Source of the DNA: Unio delphinus
Taxonomy: Eukaryota; Mollusca; Bivalvia; Unionida; Unionidae
Assembly: GCA_029339505.1 (NCBI GenBank)
Contig: JAQISU010001239.1
Coordinates: forward strand, 11,693,501-11,757,500
Reading direction: 5' to 3'
DNA length: 64,000 nt
The position numbers and the translations under genes were made by a program. Shown in pieces: positions 1-9,980 of this stretch (its first letter is position 1; every line of letters begins with the position of its first letter). Below the pieces are notes generated by a model, which saw only the letters and a list, made by a program, of their open reading frames with translations, was not told the DNA's origin and ran no database searches.

Positions 1-1
1 A

Positions 2-3000
2 AAATTCATTATCGAAGAGGAAGGTGAATGGATTATCAGAGATAAATTTGACCCAATCCTTAAGGATAAAAAAACTGTTATTGTGAGTAGAGATTCCAAA
101 CCAGGAACTCTAACTGGGATTGACAAACCATACTATGAGAAATCTTACCCTGTAACAGCAGTTGTGTATGGGTTATATCCAATAAATAATAATCCTAATA
201 TTACAAAACTAGCTCCGATGTTTTCATCATCAGTGGCTTTGCCACTTAATTGTGTAGCAACACGGTTAATAGAACACTTCAAAAATGCATCCCGGGGAAA
301 CAAATTAACTGATCTACGAAGAAAAAAAATAACCGAATGGGAACTAACAGTGAATCAACATGGAGCAAGGATTTCCGATATAGCTAAATTAGAAGCATTA
401 TTAAAATTTCCAATATCGGTAGCGACAATAACCGGAGAAGTATTATACGAACCGAAATATCAATCGCGAGGAGCTCCAATTGAAATTATTGATCATAACA
501 AACACGCGTGGACACCCGCGGTAAATATATTTCCACGAGAAAGAACTGTTCGATATATCCCTAAAGAATTTTCTAGGGATGGTTTCTATGAAGAGAAATT
601 ATTTGATGCTATTCACACATTAACCAAAGACGACCCTGTGTCAGTATGGTTACTCAGGAGTAATGAGGATCCGGAAATAGGATTTGATCAGTTTGTAAAA
701 CCAAATGGTGAATTATATCGAACTGAAGAATTAGATACTAGAATGAGAAAAATCGCTAATGAGTATTTAGAAGGAAACACTAGCATTTCTACAGAAAAAC
801 TACTTACGGATAGTTTTACTATTCCATCAGTGGTAGCTCACTTCGCACGAGAAAAGAATTCATGGCGTCCAACACGAAGTGATTTTCTGGAGGACGTGAA
901 GTTGAGTTGCGTCGAATTTGGTCATGGAGGATTGTGGAATACGAAATACTCACGTGATGGTATGATTTCAATTGATATATCCGCGTGTTATCCTGGAAGT
1001 TTTCTCGGGTATGGAGAATGCTCTGAATATTTTAAACGATTTGGACACCCCACACATGAAATGACTCGTGTTGCGATTAATGGTCCATTGCCTGATTTTG
1101 ATTTAACCGGGTTCGCTCGTGTGATATCATTCGAATTAGCTACAGGGTTACATCCGTGTAGTTATCTTTGGCTTGGTAGACATATGTATGAAAAAGCGTG
1201 GATGCCAATTGTGCTATTGCGATATATGATCGATTGTGGTATGTTAATATCGTTAATTGTCAGTGAAGCGATTATTTGTTATAACGCTCAGAAAGATGTT
1301 TGGTTACCAAAACCTGATCTAGAAAAAATAATTAACGAACAACGAAAACAATTTCTAGATGGAAATTCGAAGAATTTCAGCGAGGAACAAATCATAGATT
1401 GGTCTAAGAAATTATTCGAAGGTAGTAATAGAGAGGCTAAAGATCTCGGACGAAAAATAATCGGTAAATTCACTCAAGGTGGAAGATTTGATAATGCAAA
1501 ATACTCTTCTAGATTAATCATAGACGATGAAGAATACAATTTCATAATATCTGATTTAATAAAAAAAGGGAAATTTGTAACCCGTAAGAACGCTTTTCTA
1601 TCAGGGGAATTAGATGAGGAAGCTTACAAATCTGCGAGCGGAACTAATAATGTTTGGGTAGATGATGTCCTTCGAAATGGTAAGAAACTAGGTACGGTTG
1701 TTACCTACTGTGATGGAAAAAGTTGTCAATACACACAATTGAGAAGTTCTATGCTAGCCTATTCTTGTATTAATCTATTCTCGATGATAAATAGATTTCC
1801 TAATACCGCGGTTAGAGTAGCTACTGATTCGATGTATATCCATGAGAAATACAAATCAGATGTAGCTAAATTCACAGATCCTAAGGAAGCGTGGGGGAAT
1901 TGGAGGTTTAAAAAAGAAACACTACATGAGTATTGTAAATCCGCAGACGTTGCTATGGATGATAAATACTTGAAAAGTAACCATAATATCTCAGAGATTA
2001 AATCAGAATTTTCTACTGCACCGCCCGTATCCGATCCGATTTGTAGATACAAGACAGTTTATTTAAACGGCTGTGGTGGATCAGGAAAGACAACTCGTGC
2101 AATCGAATTATTTCGTAATAGAAACACAAGTGTTTCTAACATGATTGTGTTAACACCAACTCACAGACTCGCCAGAGAGATGATAGCGCGTGGAGTAAAA
2201 GCTTGTACCTATCACAGCTTCTTTCGATGGAAAGGCGATAATTGGACTCCTGATCGAATGGGCGATAAATTCATTCCTGATGTAATAATCATTGATGAAG
2301 TATGTACTATATCGTTGACAGTATTACAGACATTTCTATCATGGTTGTTGACAAAAAACACAAAAGTCGTCATGTGCGGGGATCACGGTCAACCGCAGCC
2401 ATTTGTTGGTGGATCTCCACATGAATGGCTAAAAGGATTTGTAGATTATTATGAAGAGATTAATACCGACCATAGATCACTTGATGAACAATTACGAGAA
2501 TTCAAAGCGCTAATTAGATTACAACCGGATAAAATCCAATGTGAAATAACGCGTGAAATAATTTCAGAAACTCCCATGAATGATTTTTGGGAAATGTGGA
2601 AGCCAAATGATTTAATAATCGCGAGTAGAAAAATAGTCAGAGACGCACTTCAGATGAAGTTGTTTGCGCTACATAAAGAAAAATTTGCAACGCTTCCAGT
2701 ACCACTCTGTTATAGACCTAAGGATACACGAAAGCAGAATATCGATGTTGACATTCCTGGACAACAACAAAAGCAGAATTTAGTATTAAATGATATTGTG
2801 CTGGTTGATATCAGCGTCGTTAAAGATGCATTAGGTGTTGATAAATCCCCGTGGACGCTAGGTTATGCAGCAACAATACACTCTTCACAGGGATTGACTA
2901 TATCCGATACAACTCTTTGGATAGTAGATAATCATATTGAGTGGTCAAATTTAGTTTATCTCGCAGTATCCAGAGTACGGCGAATAAACCAACTTCGAAG

Positions 3001-3334
3001 AATTGTGGTTAATGATAATGACAATACAATAAGTAATATACACACCGATGATAATATAATCAGAAAAAAACTCTCTGGTTATAAACAACAGGATAAAAAA
3101 AATAAACGAGAATTTGACATTGATGCTGAATTAATTAAGACACTAAAGCAACAACAGAACAATCACTGCGCGAGTTGCAATTGTATAATGCGTTGGCAGT
3201 ATTCGGATAAAGATCCTCGCCAATTCACCGTAGATAGAAAAGATAACAATCTCGGTCATGTCAGAAACAATGTGATGTTGACTTGTCTTGAGTGCAACAG
3301 ACGCCGGGGTGACAGCACCCTGGGTGCTAATTAA
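2..3334 (+). CDS. DNA polymerase B - SF1 helicase - HNH nuclease fusion (5' end at window edge)
   Basis: This single open frame of about 1110 codons enters from the window start; an internal GTG at 83 is not a credible start. The first ~300 residues include a block conserved with the other copy (NCVA near 250 and HAW near 505). The polymerase follows: motif A SIDISACYPG (Asp codon 974), a motif-B-like GRKIIGKFTQGG near 1450, and motif C ATDS (Asp codon 1826). An SF1 helicase comes next: Walker A GCGGSGKTT near 2070, Walker B IIDEV near 2294, GDHGQPQPF near 2380, TIHSSQGLTI near 2880 and an arginine motif near 2970. The C-terminus is an HNH/zinc module with CxxC pairs (CASC at 3167 and CLEC at 3284) around TVDRKDNN. 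The likely role is replication of the element, with unwinding and a nuclease in one chain. I see no obvious exonuclease DxE motif. It ends tail-to-tail with the integrase, overlapping by 8 bases. Confidence 0.9.
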   Translation, partial: KFIIEEEGEWIIRDKFDPILKDKKTVIVSRDSKPGTLTGIDKPYYEKSYPVTAVVYGLYPINNNPNITKLAPMFSSSVALPLNCVATRLIEHFKNASRGNKLTDLRRKKITEWELTVNQHGARISDIAKLEALLKFPISVATITGEVLYEPKYQSRGAPIEIIDHNKHAWTPAVNIFPRERTVRYIPKEFSRDGFYEEKLFDAIHTLTKDDPVSVWLLRSNEDPEIGFDQFVKPNGELYRTEELDTRMRKIANEYLEGNTSISTEKLLTDSFTIPSVVAHFAREKNSWRPTRSDFLEDVKLSCVEFGHGGLWNTKYSRDGMISIDISACYPGSFLGYGECSEYFKRFGHPTHEMTRVAINGPLPDFDLTGFARVISFELATGLHPCSYLWLGRHMYEKAWMPIVLLRYMIDCGMLISLIVSEAIICYNAQKDVWLPKPDLEKIINEQRKQFLDGNSKNFSEEQIIDWSKKLFEGSNREAKDLGRKIIGKFTQGGRFDNAKYSSRLIIDDEEYNFIISDLIKKGKFVTRKNAFLSGELDEEAYKSASGTNNVWVDDVLRNGKKLGTVVTYCDGKSCQYTQLRSSMLAYSCINLFSMINRFPNTAVRVATDSMYIHEKYKSDVAKFTDPKEAWGNWRFKKETLHEYCKSADVAMDDKYLKSNHNISEIKSEFSTAPPVSDPICRYKTVYLNGCGGSGKTTRAIELFRNRNTSVSNMIVLTPTHRLAREMIARGVKACTYHSFFRWKGDNWTPDRMGDKFIPDVIIIDEVCTISLTVLQTFLSWLLTKNTKVVMCGDHGQPQPFVGGSPHEWLKGFVDYYEEINTDHRSLDEQLREFKALIRLQPDKIQCEITREIISETPMNDFWEMWKPNDLIIASRKIVRDALQMKLFALHKEKFATLPVPLCYRPKDTRKQNIDVDIPGQQQKQNLVLNDIVLVDISVVKDALGVDKSPWTLGYAATIHSSQGLTISDTTLWIVDNHIEWSNLVYLAVSRVRRINQLRRIVVNDNDNTISNIHTDDNIIRKKLSGYKQQDKKNKREFDIDAELIKTLKQQQNNHCASCNCIMRWQYSDKDPRQFTVDRKDNNLGHVRNNVMLTCLECNRRRGDSTLGAN

Positions 3335-4282
3335 GACCACGCGGTGGCAATTGAGTATCCTCGGGAATCACTTGTAATTGTTCGCGTGTAAATCCTCGCT
3401 GAGGAGCAGTTGAATCCAGTCTATAGATTGGAGGTCTACCAGTTGATCGTGTTATACCGGATATATTATGCGTAGTGACACTCCAAATAGGATCAGTAGC
3501 TCTTTTTTACCACCCTCAAGCTCTCCTGGTTCGTATAAGTACCTTACAATGACATTACTACCAAGAATTGGTTCTTTGAAATCTTTTTGTGAAATTCCTT
3601 GGATTTCCATTTTGATAGACGCCTTCTTAATAGCGTTGACAGGTTTCATATTAATTGTTCTAGTAATCTCATTATTGATTGCGGTAATCACAGCTGGTAA
3701 TCTCTTGACCCATTCACGGGATCGTTTATCCTGGATGAATTCTTTTGCGTATTGATATCCGAATAACCGCTCAGCAAGGGTTTTATTAAACCGTTCAACA
3801 ATTGCCTGATCGCGATGTAGCGCAGTGTGTCCTCGTCTGATGGCGACATTATGATGTTTCATCGTAGATGTAACAACACCTTGAAATTCCTTGCCAGGAT
3901 CAACTTGTAACAGATTTGGCCAGCGCAGAGGACCTCGTCGATAAATCCTCTCAAATGCAGAAGCTACTTCAGTAGATGATTTTGTTTTTAACGGTTCTGC
4001 TTCTTTGTATCGACTTGCAATATCAACTAACGTTAACGCGTATTTGTAACCGTTGTCATGCGGCAGAAATAGTATATCAGCTTGATGAACTTCATTAGGT
4101 GTTGTAACATCAAAATGCGAATAGTTAATTTGTTTAGGCGCTGGTAGATAAATTTGCCATATTGCCTGTTTAGATAACCAGTTTGCCGCTGTAGTTTTTT
4201 TCACCTTTGATGCACTAGCTAGTTTATTGATTGCTGCGTAACCTCTCCAGTATCCTCTCGGAGAATAATAAATAGATTCCAT
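3327..4282 (-). CDS. rve-family (retroviral-type) integrase, one frameshift
   Basis: This is a DDE integrase of the Polinton type, which inserts the linear element DNA and generates the target-site duplication. The catalytic core shows D in HQADILFLPHD, D in LLQVDPGKEF and E in QAIVERFNKT, with the last E 35 positions after the second D. The N-terminal part (MESIYYSPRGYW...) looks like a helical DNA-binding region. The frame breaks at an A6 run (T6 on the plus strand at 3503-3508). The same place in copy 2 has A7, so a one-base deletion or assembly error is likely. Past the break, the other frame continues about 55 codons to a stop at 3327-3329. Full length is about 318 residues. The gene overlaps the polymerase 3' end by 8 bases. 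Confidence 0.88.
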
Positions 4283-4300
4283 ATTAAAATGCTAGCATTT

Positions 4301-4815
4301 TCAATTACCAGCACCTAACATCAATTTACCCTTCATAGCAGATTTTACCAACCAAGAAGCCAATTTTTCTTTGAAGGATTTATCAGGAATAGCATTTAAC
4401 GCATGAATTAATTTTACATCTGCGAGATGTCTATGTTGAAGATTGCTGCTTTTATAAGCGACATCATGAGCATGACACGCCTTATCAATAGCGTTTATTG
4501 GATACTCGCCGGGTCGGGGCTGATTTTGATCATCAAGTCTGATATCTAATCGTGTTCCCGGTCCACAGTAGCTATATCCTGGAAGGTGCTTTTCTCCTGG
4601 ATACTTTGCCCACGGTGTTCCTGGGAGTTTTGTCAATTTGGCTGCAATATCACCTCCTCGTTTTTTTTTAAAGGTTTCGTGGAAGTAAATCTAAATTTTT
4701 TCGTACTACATTGTACGCATTTACCAGAAAGCGCTGATCGATTATTTTTCGTTGTAATCGTCGTCAAGTCATTTGTGCCAGTACGCGTCCTACACTTCAC
4801 ACAATATAGATCCAT
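4301..4815 (-). CDS. Zinc-ribbon plus phospholipase A2-like protein, one frameshift
   Basis: The N-terminal 60 codons (4815 down to 4633) hold a small zinc ribbon with CVKC and a second CxxC. The C-terminal 111 codons (4636 down to 4301) form a PLA2-like domain. It has a calcium-loop-like YCGPGTRLD (residues 23-31 from its first Met) and the catalytic pair HDVAY (His57, Asp58), as in parvoviral VP1 and secreted PLA2s. In copy 2 the two parts are one continuous frame, so the break here, near a T-run at about 4663-4671, is a lesion or an assembly error. A small virion PLA2 could help membrane breaching during entry; that is inference from the parvovirus comparison. It is transcribed divergently from the ATPase and sits just upstream of the integrase. 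Confidence 0.82.
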
Positions 4816-4833
4816 AATTTATATATAACAGTT
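4816..4833. promoter_or_regulatory. Divergent promoter-like spacer between PLA2 gene and ATPase
   Basis: Only 18 bases separate the two divergent start codons, and they contain an AT-rich TTTATATATAAC stretch. The equivalent gap in copy 2 (34476-34496) is also about 20 bases and AT-only in character. Any promoter must therefore lie here or inside the genes. The regulatory role is inferred. Confidence 0.4.
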
Positions 4834-5496
4834 ATGAATGTAATTGATTATTCAGCTACTCGACGACGGGAACCTATTAGACACCATGCAATGTTACCAA
4901 ATTCTATTCGCGCGATTATCATCGGACCATCTGGAAGTGGTAAAACACAATTGCTACTTAATTTGATAACGAGATGGATGAAGTGGGATAAATTGTACAT
5001 GATTGCTCCGAGTGTAGACGATCAACGATGTTATGAAGTATTAAAGGATTTTAATGATGCCGCGCAAGAAATTAACGGCGATGGTGTTATTGAGTTTATA
5101 ACCGATATCGAAGAGGCACCGAATATTGATGATATTGATGGAAGTATTAACAATTTAGTCGTATATGATGATATCATGTTAGATAATCAAAAGAATCCTG
5201 CTAGAATATTTTCCAGAGGCAGACATAAAAACACCGATGTGATATATATCACTCAACGTTACACTCAAATACCAAAAGTGATCAGAGATAACTGCAATAT
5301 GCTGTGTGTATTTAACGGAGTTGATACTCATACTCTTAGAAATATTTGGCAAACTTGGTGCGGTGGTGATATGGATCATAATCGATTTAGAAATTTCTTT
5401 AGCCACGCTCAGACAATCCCACACGGATTTGTGACGATAAATTTATCAGACCCTCGGACAAGATATCGTATCGGACTTGATCAAATATTTAGTTAG
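4834..5496 (+). CDS. Genome-packaging ATPase (FtsK/HerA, A32-like)
   Basis: This is an intact 220-residue P-loop ATPase. Walker A is GPSGSGKT at residues 31-38, and an acidic Walker B-like VVYDDIML lies around residues 109-116. A downstream TQRYTQIP segment fits the sensor region of the packaging ATPases of Polintons, adintoviruses and large DNA viruses. Its family role is to pump genome DNA into the capsid. It ends 6 bases before the inner edge of the right terminal repeat, the usual end-of-element position here. The start at 4834 follows the divergent spacer, and MNVIDYSA aligns with the copy 2 start. The frame has no breaks, unlike copy 2. Confidence 0.9.
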   Translation: MNVIDYSATRRREPIRHHAMLPNSIRAIIIGPSGSGKTQLLLNLITRWMKWDKLYMIAPSVDDQRCYEVLKDFNDAAQEINGDGVIEFITDIEEAPNIDDIDGSINNLVVYDDIMLDNQKNPARIFSRGRHKNTDVIYITQRYTQIPKVIRDNCNMLCVFNGVDTHTLRNIWQTWCGGDMDHNRFRNFFSHAQTIPHGFVTINLSDPRTRYRIGLDQIFS

Positions 5497-5502
5497 CGCA
5501 TT

Positions 5503-5806
5503 AGCAGCCGAGGAGGTGAACGTCAACTAAATGGCGTCTTTTTTTTTACCCGAAAACTCCACGAATTTTCCAAGCATCGTAGCAGCAAAGGGGATGGTGA
5601 CAACAAAAATGGCGTCGTTTTTTTTTTAATTTTATTTTGATGAATGGAGGCTTATATTAAGCATTTTCGAGAAAGCCTCAGTTTGCTAAATCGACGCCTG
5701 TAAAAGTTGGTCTGTTCACCTCCTCTGCATTTTGTTAGATATTTTCGGTTTCCGTAGAAGCCTTATTTTTGCTTGAAAACTTGGTCTGTTCACCTCCTCT
5801 GCTGCT
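5503..5806 (+). repeat. Right terminal repeat of copy 1
   Basis: The outer edge ends in CCTCTGCTGCT (5796-5806), identical to the outer end of copy 2. The inner edge starts with AGCAGCCGAGGAGG, nearly the inverse of the outer edge, so the repeat can fold back. The block GGTCTGTTCACCTCCTCTGC occurs twice (about 5709 and 5783). Shared segments with the copy 2 repeat include AGCCTCAGTTT and GACGCCTGTAAAA. The left partner is outside the window. Confidence 0.85.
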
Positions 5807-6199
5807 ATTTGGCAAATTGATTTTCCAGATACTGAATCAATCATAACCCTGTATGGAAGACTAGACCCAACCATCCCAAAAGTAATAGAGCTGCTCTGTG
5901 CTTCACCAAGAACAAAGGAGGAAAATGCTTCTGTTGGATTTCTTCATAGATTTATTTGAGGAAGAAATAAATGGCAGTTGAGAAAGCTACTCAGGTTTTT
6001 GACTGGATCAGATGTAATTTGTGTTGATAAGATTGATATTCAGTTTATTGTACATCATGGAAAAGGAAGACTTCCTAGTATCCACACTTGTGGACCCATG
6101 TTAGAACTACCATCAACATATGCAAATTATCCTGACTTTCGATCTGAGTGGGAAAGCATGCTTGATTCTAGGGAATGCATGGAAATGAAGATTGCGTAG
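5807..6199 (+). pseudogene. HECT E3 ligase C-terminal lobe, exon remnant
   Basis: An open frame runs from the viral junction through FPDTESIITLYG and PKVIELLCASP, then LLRFLTGSDVI, LPSIHTCGPMLELP and the terminal FRSEWESML. This is the HECT C-lobe pattern of G2E3-like ligases, with the catalytic-type HTCG present. There is a single in-frame TGA at 5957-5959, and the natural-looking end is TAG at 6197-6199. The frame begins immediately at the Polinton terminus, so the viral insertion appears to have cut the coding sequence. It could be a decayed member of an expanded HECT family or a last exon truncated by the insertion. Confidence 0.75.
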
Positions 6200-7911
6200 T
6201 TGTTCTTTTAATTGTAGAATTTAGTGTCCATTTTATTGTATTGTAATTTTGTGGTAAAATGTATCAACCATTTTTACAACTTGCATGTAATCAAATCACT
6301 CCATGGTAGCACAAGTTGGATTTTTGATACACTATATTGCAATATTGTGTGTGTGTGTGTAATAGCTTTGAGCCACATACGTGTTAAACATTTTGTAAAC
6401 TTCTGTTTAAATATTTTGGCAAAATTATATTGTATGTGAAAACAAGCAATTCTGTTGGACCTGAAAACAATTTTGAACTTAACAGGTTCAACCCAGCTGT
6501 CTTCAGGCACACAAGAATCCACCATGCCATGGGCATATGTAATGTGTGTGTGTGTGTTTTTGTGTGTGTGTGTGCACACTATGATGTTTTCTTAAGATAA
6601 GAGAACTGTCCTTGAGTTTTTTATTAAGCTTTTGATGATACAGAATATCACTGTTCTTGAACCTTTGATTTTAATTTGTACAATATTGCTTTTCATATTA
6701 GAACAGATATCAGGCATTACTGATATGACTTTTACAAGCATTATTTTCCTTAAGTTCCTGTCTATCAGTGCAAGTAGACTCAAACATTTGATGTAATCAA
6801 TAAGCAGACAGCTTTTGTTTTGAGGAGTACTTTTAACATTGAGTTTTCATTGCCGCTTGATATTTGCTTTATATGTTAATATTGTTGTATGGACTAGAGG
6901 TTTAGTATGGCTGTTCTATCTAAATACTGTTTCTGATGTATATTTTGTTGTAATTAATGTTGTCCTTTCTGTCTGGTCTCCATTAACTTTGTTTTGTAGC
7001 CTGGCCAAGCATCTAATATGTATATAGCCTTTGATTAGGCATACATGGAACTAGTTGGGAGTTTGATTCAAAAGTGAATTAGTCCATTTTTAGATGTAAC
7101 TCATTACCACATAGGCTTTTTGCAACCTGCATAGATACTGTTATAAACTGAATCAAATGTTTAAATTCTTGGCAAATGCGTACTGTGCAAAAGAATGGAT
7201 TAGTGTTATTTTTTACCTTTCATTCAATAGTGCCAGAGCCTCAACTCACATAAATTGCTTTTGCTTACCATGTGGCTAGGAAAGAAGCTTCTAGTCAGAA
7301 TTTCATAGATCCTTTTTGATGTATAACTACTTTGAAAAGTTTCTTTCCTTGGAACACTGTCTTTTGTATGAGACCTATTTGTCCTTTCCTCGGTCCCTCC
7401 TTCCTTTTAATAAAAATTCTAAAAGCCATAATTTGTAGCTCCCTATCAAGGCATTCTTAGTGAACTTTGTACATCTACCATATGACATGGAACAAGTCCA
7501 TTGTCAAAAAAGAAATCGTTTTCTCGATGGCCTCCAAAAAGAGGGGAATAATAATTACTGTATTACGGTTTTCATATTAGAATTAGGAATTAAAACAAAT
7601 TTTATTATTTTAATGAAATTGTAATACTTACCTATATGCTTGCACCCACTGGATTTCTTTTGGGAAATGCCAATGTATACTAAATTTTCTTATCGGTCCA
7701 AATGTTGCATTGTCAGTTTACGTACCGTAAATTAGTGCACACCTGTAAAACCAAATGTACTCTAAATGTCTTAAATGCCATTCAAGCTTTATAATTGGAT
7801 CTCTACACCCACAATCATTTCTAAAACATTAAACCCAGGATACGTTATCTATTTAGTTTGTTTCAACTTTAGATCTTTTTGATATTTATTGTAAACGTGT
7901 CAAATAAGAGA

Positions 7912-7912
<1 letters not shown>
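6200..7912. other. No gene seen; possible 3' UTR then intergenic
   Basis: The sequence is AT-rich with short GT runs near 6340 and 6545 and several AATAAA-like words. It may be the 3' UTR of the HECT remnant at first. I see no convincing coding potential on either strand. Confidence 0.5.
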
Positions 7913-8020
<108 letters not shown>

Positions 8021-8021
8021 T

Positions 8022-8305
8022 AAGGTAGCTTTAACAAATTTTCAGTCATATCACTACGATATATGCAGTGTGCAATTTTATGGTGATGTCTAGCACTGCG
8101 GTATCATTCCGCACGTAACATGATGTCCCACCCAGTCACATTATCCTGACACCAGGATGACCAGTCCTAACACTAACATCTTAATGCTGAGCGCCCAGCG
8201 AGACAGCTGTTAATGCCATTTTATCAGTCTTAGGTATGACTCAACATGAGTTCCAACCCCCGACCTCTCGCATCCGAGGCGGACGCTCTCACTACTAGGC
8301 CACGA
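8022..8305 (-). mobile_element. tRNA-derived SINE-like repeat, copy A
   Basis: Read on the minus strand from 8305, the sequence starts GTGGCCTAGTAGTGAGAG, which resembles a pol III A box. About 35 bases on is GGTTGGAACTC, a degenerate B box, so the head is tRNA-like. The body contains GGTGATGTCTAGCACTG and CCCACCCAGTCACATTATCC on the plus strand. A second copy lies at 16155-16462 and a truncated one at 46140-46228. Confidence 0.75.
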
Positions 8306-9892
8306 TTTAAAAGATGAACAAAGTAAAATAGATTTTGGTGGTATCTTAATGAAATTAAATCAGTTGAAGGAGTGAAAAAAAACGACCAAAGGAAAGAAAA
8401 GACACAAAAGCTTTCGTTGAGTTTTTCAGGGATCGCTTTGTCTCGTCTGCTAATACTAATTCAATCTTTGCGGTATTAATTTTAAGCACACGAGACGGTA
8501 CTAACTAGAAACGTGATTGTTTTTCAACTATCTCCATTCCGGTTACCGCGCATAAACATGTACGTTTGTCTCACTATCAACGAACGCTTGCCAAAGAATA
8601 ACAAATCCTGGTGCATACATTTATCACATTTATCAGAATGCATATATGTTTGCACATATTGATGGACGCATATTTGCTTCACTCCATTAGTTCATTCGTA
8701 TTCAAATTGATATATTTGCCATACTAAACGTCATCTAATTTCCTTTTATACTGTACTGTCGGCTTAAGGTTGACGTCAGATGTTTTTAGTATTATGACTT
8801 ATGTAGATTTAATAGGCGCTGAAAGTTAGATAAATGGCTTGAAAACAGTAACACATGTAGATTTAATAGGCGCTGAAATTTAGATAAATGGCTTGAAAAC
8901 AGTAACATATTAACCTTATATTTTATATTGAGTCTTATATGACGTTTAAGTAATTTCATACATATGCACAAGTTTAATAACATTAGAAATTAAATGTTTA
9001 TGTGAGGTGTTTAATGCAATGTTGGGGTTATCTGGTCAATCCAAAAAATTTCTACTATTAACGATAGCGTGAGAGGAGGGTTGCAGTCGGTATCTTTTGT
9101 TTCTGCTCAGATTCTCTTAGTATCTCACTTCACATTTGTGAATCCTTCACAAGAAAGGAAGGGTAGTGAGGTTGGCAACTGACATAAAACTATTATGAGT
9201 CCATCTTTCCAGTTCTAACAAAAACGGTGAACCAAGATTACGGAAAGCTCAGACTAATACTGACCCTGATTTTCTACAAAATAATGCGAATCAAAATTGC
9301 TGAAAATAAGGTTTTAAAGTTTAAGGTGGGTGGGTGAAGCTATATAGATTAAAATGATTTGGGCATAACTACAATTAGAGCATTTGTTCCATGTTTTCTT
9401 TATGAAACTTAATGAATAAATTTAAATTGATCCCAATAATAATTAAAACAGTTATCTGTGCGACTGGAGAGAAGGAACGGATGCAGAATGATTACATCTA
9501 AGAAACTGTTTACACTTCTTTAACTACAGTCAGATATCGTTGGTTCAAAAACGGAGATCAATTGTATTAAATTTGCAAAATCAAACACATCAACACACTT
9601 GATGCCAATTAAAATAGATGCACACTATGTAAATGAACTTGAATGACCAAGAAATTTAGTTTTGTATGTATTCATCAAGCGATTTACGTACAAGATTTAT
9701 ATTTTTCTGATTATAAACACAAATGACAAAATTCCATTCAATTTCAGATCCCATTATTTCTAAATATTGGTCTCACTGGATGAATAAAATGACGGTAGAT
9801 ACATTGTTAGGAGGATGCCCCTTACAGTATGTCATTAATACAGATCTAGAGCTTCATATGCATCTTTTGCCATGTGTAAACCTTGCTCAGCC
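8306..9892. other. No gene seen; one 54-bp tandem duplication
   Basis: The region is AT-rich non-coding sequence. A 54-base unit starting ATGTAGATTTAATAGGCGCT is present twice in tandem at about 8801-8908. I see no exon with convincing splice sites. Confidence 0.5.

Positions 9893-9974
<82 letters not shown>
9893..9974. repeat. (AT)n microsatellite at the 3' end of the integrase-like gene
   Basis: About 80 bases of pure AT dinucleotide. On the minus strand it follows directly after the NLC codons of the integrase-like pseudogene and replaces the rest of its C-terminus. Confidence 0.97.

Positions 9975-9980
<6 letters not shown>

Larger units (their letters stand above)
1..5806 (+). mobile_element. 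Polinton/Maverick-like endogenous viral element, copy 1 (right part)
   Basis: The gene set and order identify this as the replication half of a Polinton/Maverick (adintovirus-like) element: polymerase-helicase-HNH (+), integrase (-), zinc-ribbon/PLA2 (-), packaging ATPase (+), then a terminal repeat. The order and orientation are the same as in the right half of the complete element at 21477-35322. The left part, including any capsid genes, lies outside the window. The polymerase and ATPase reading frames are open throughout. The integrase and PLA2 genes each have one frame break at a homopolymer. The right end is placed at 5806, where the terminal motif ends and HECT-exon sequence begins. 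The target-site duplication cannot be tested because the left flank is missing. Confidence 0.9.

Noticed and set aside
5503..5806. Treating the doubled GGTCTGTTCACCTCC block as two nested element ends
   Set aside because: Only the outer one has the full CTGCTGCT terminus; the inner copy is best read as a duplication within the repeat.
8230..8305. Possible tRNA gene on the minus strand
   Set aside because: Box A and B are degenerate and the sequence continues into a dispersed repeat body; it is a SINE head.
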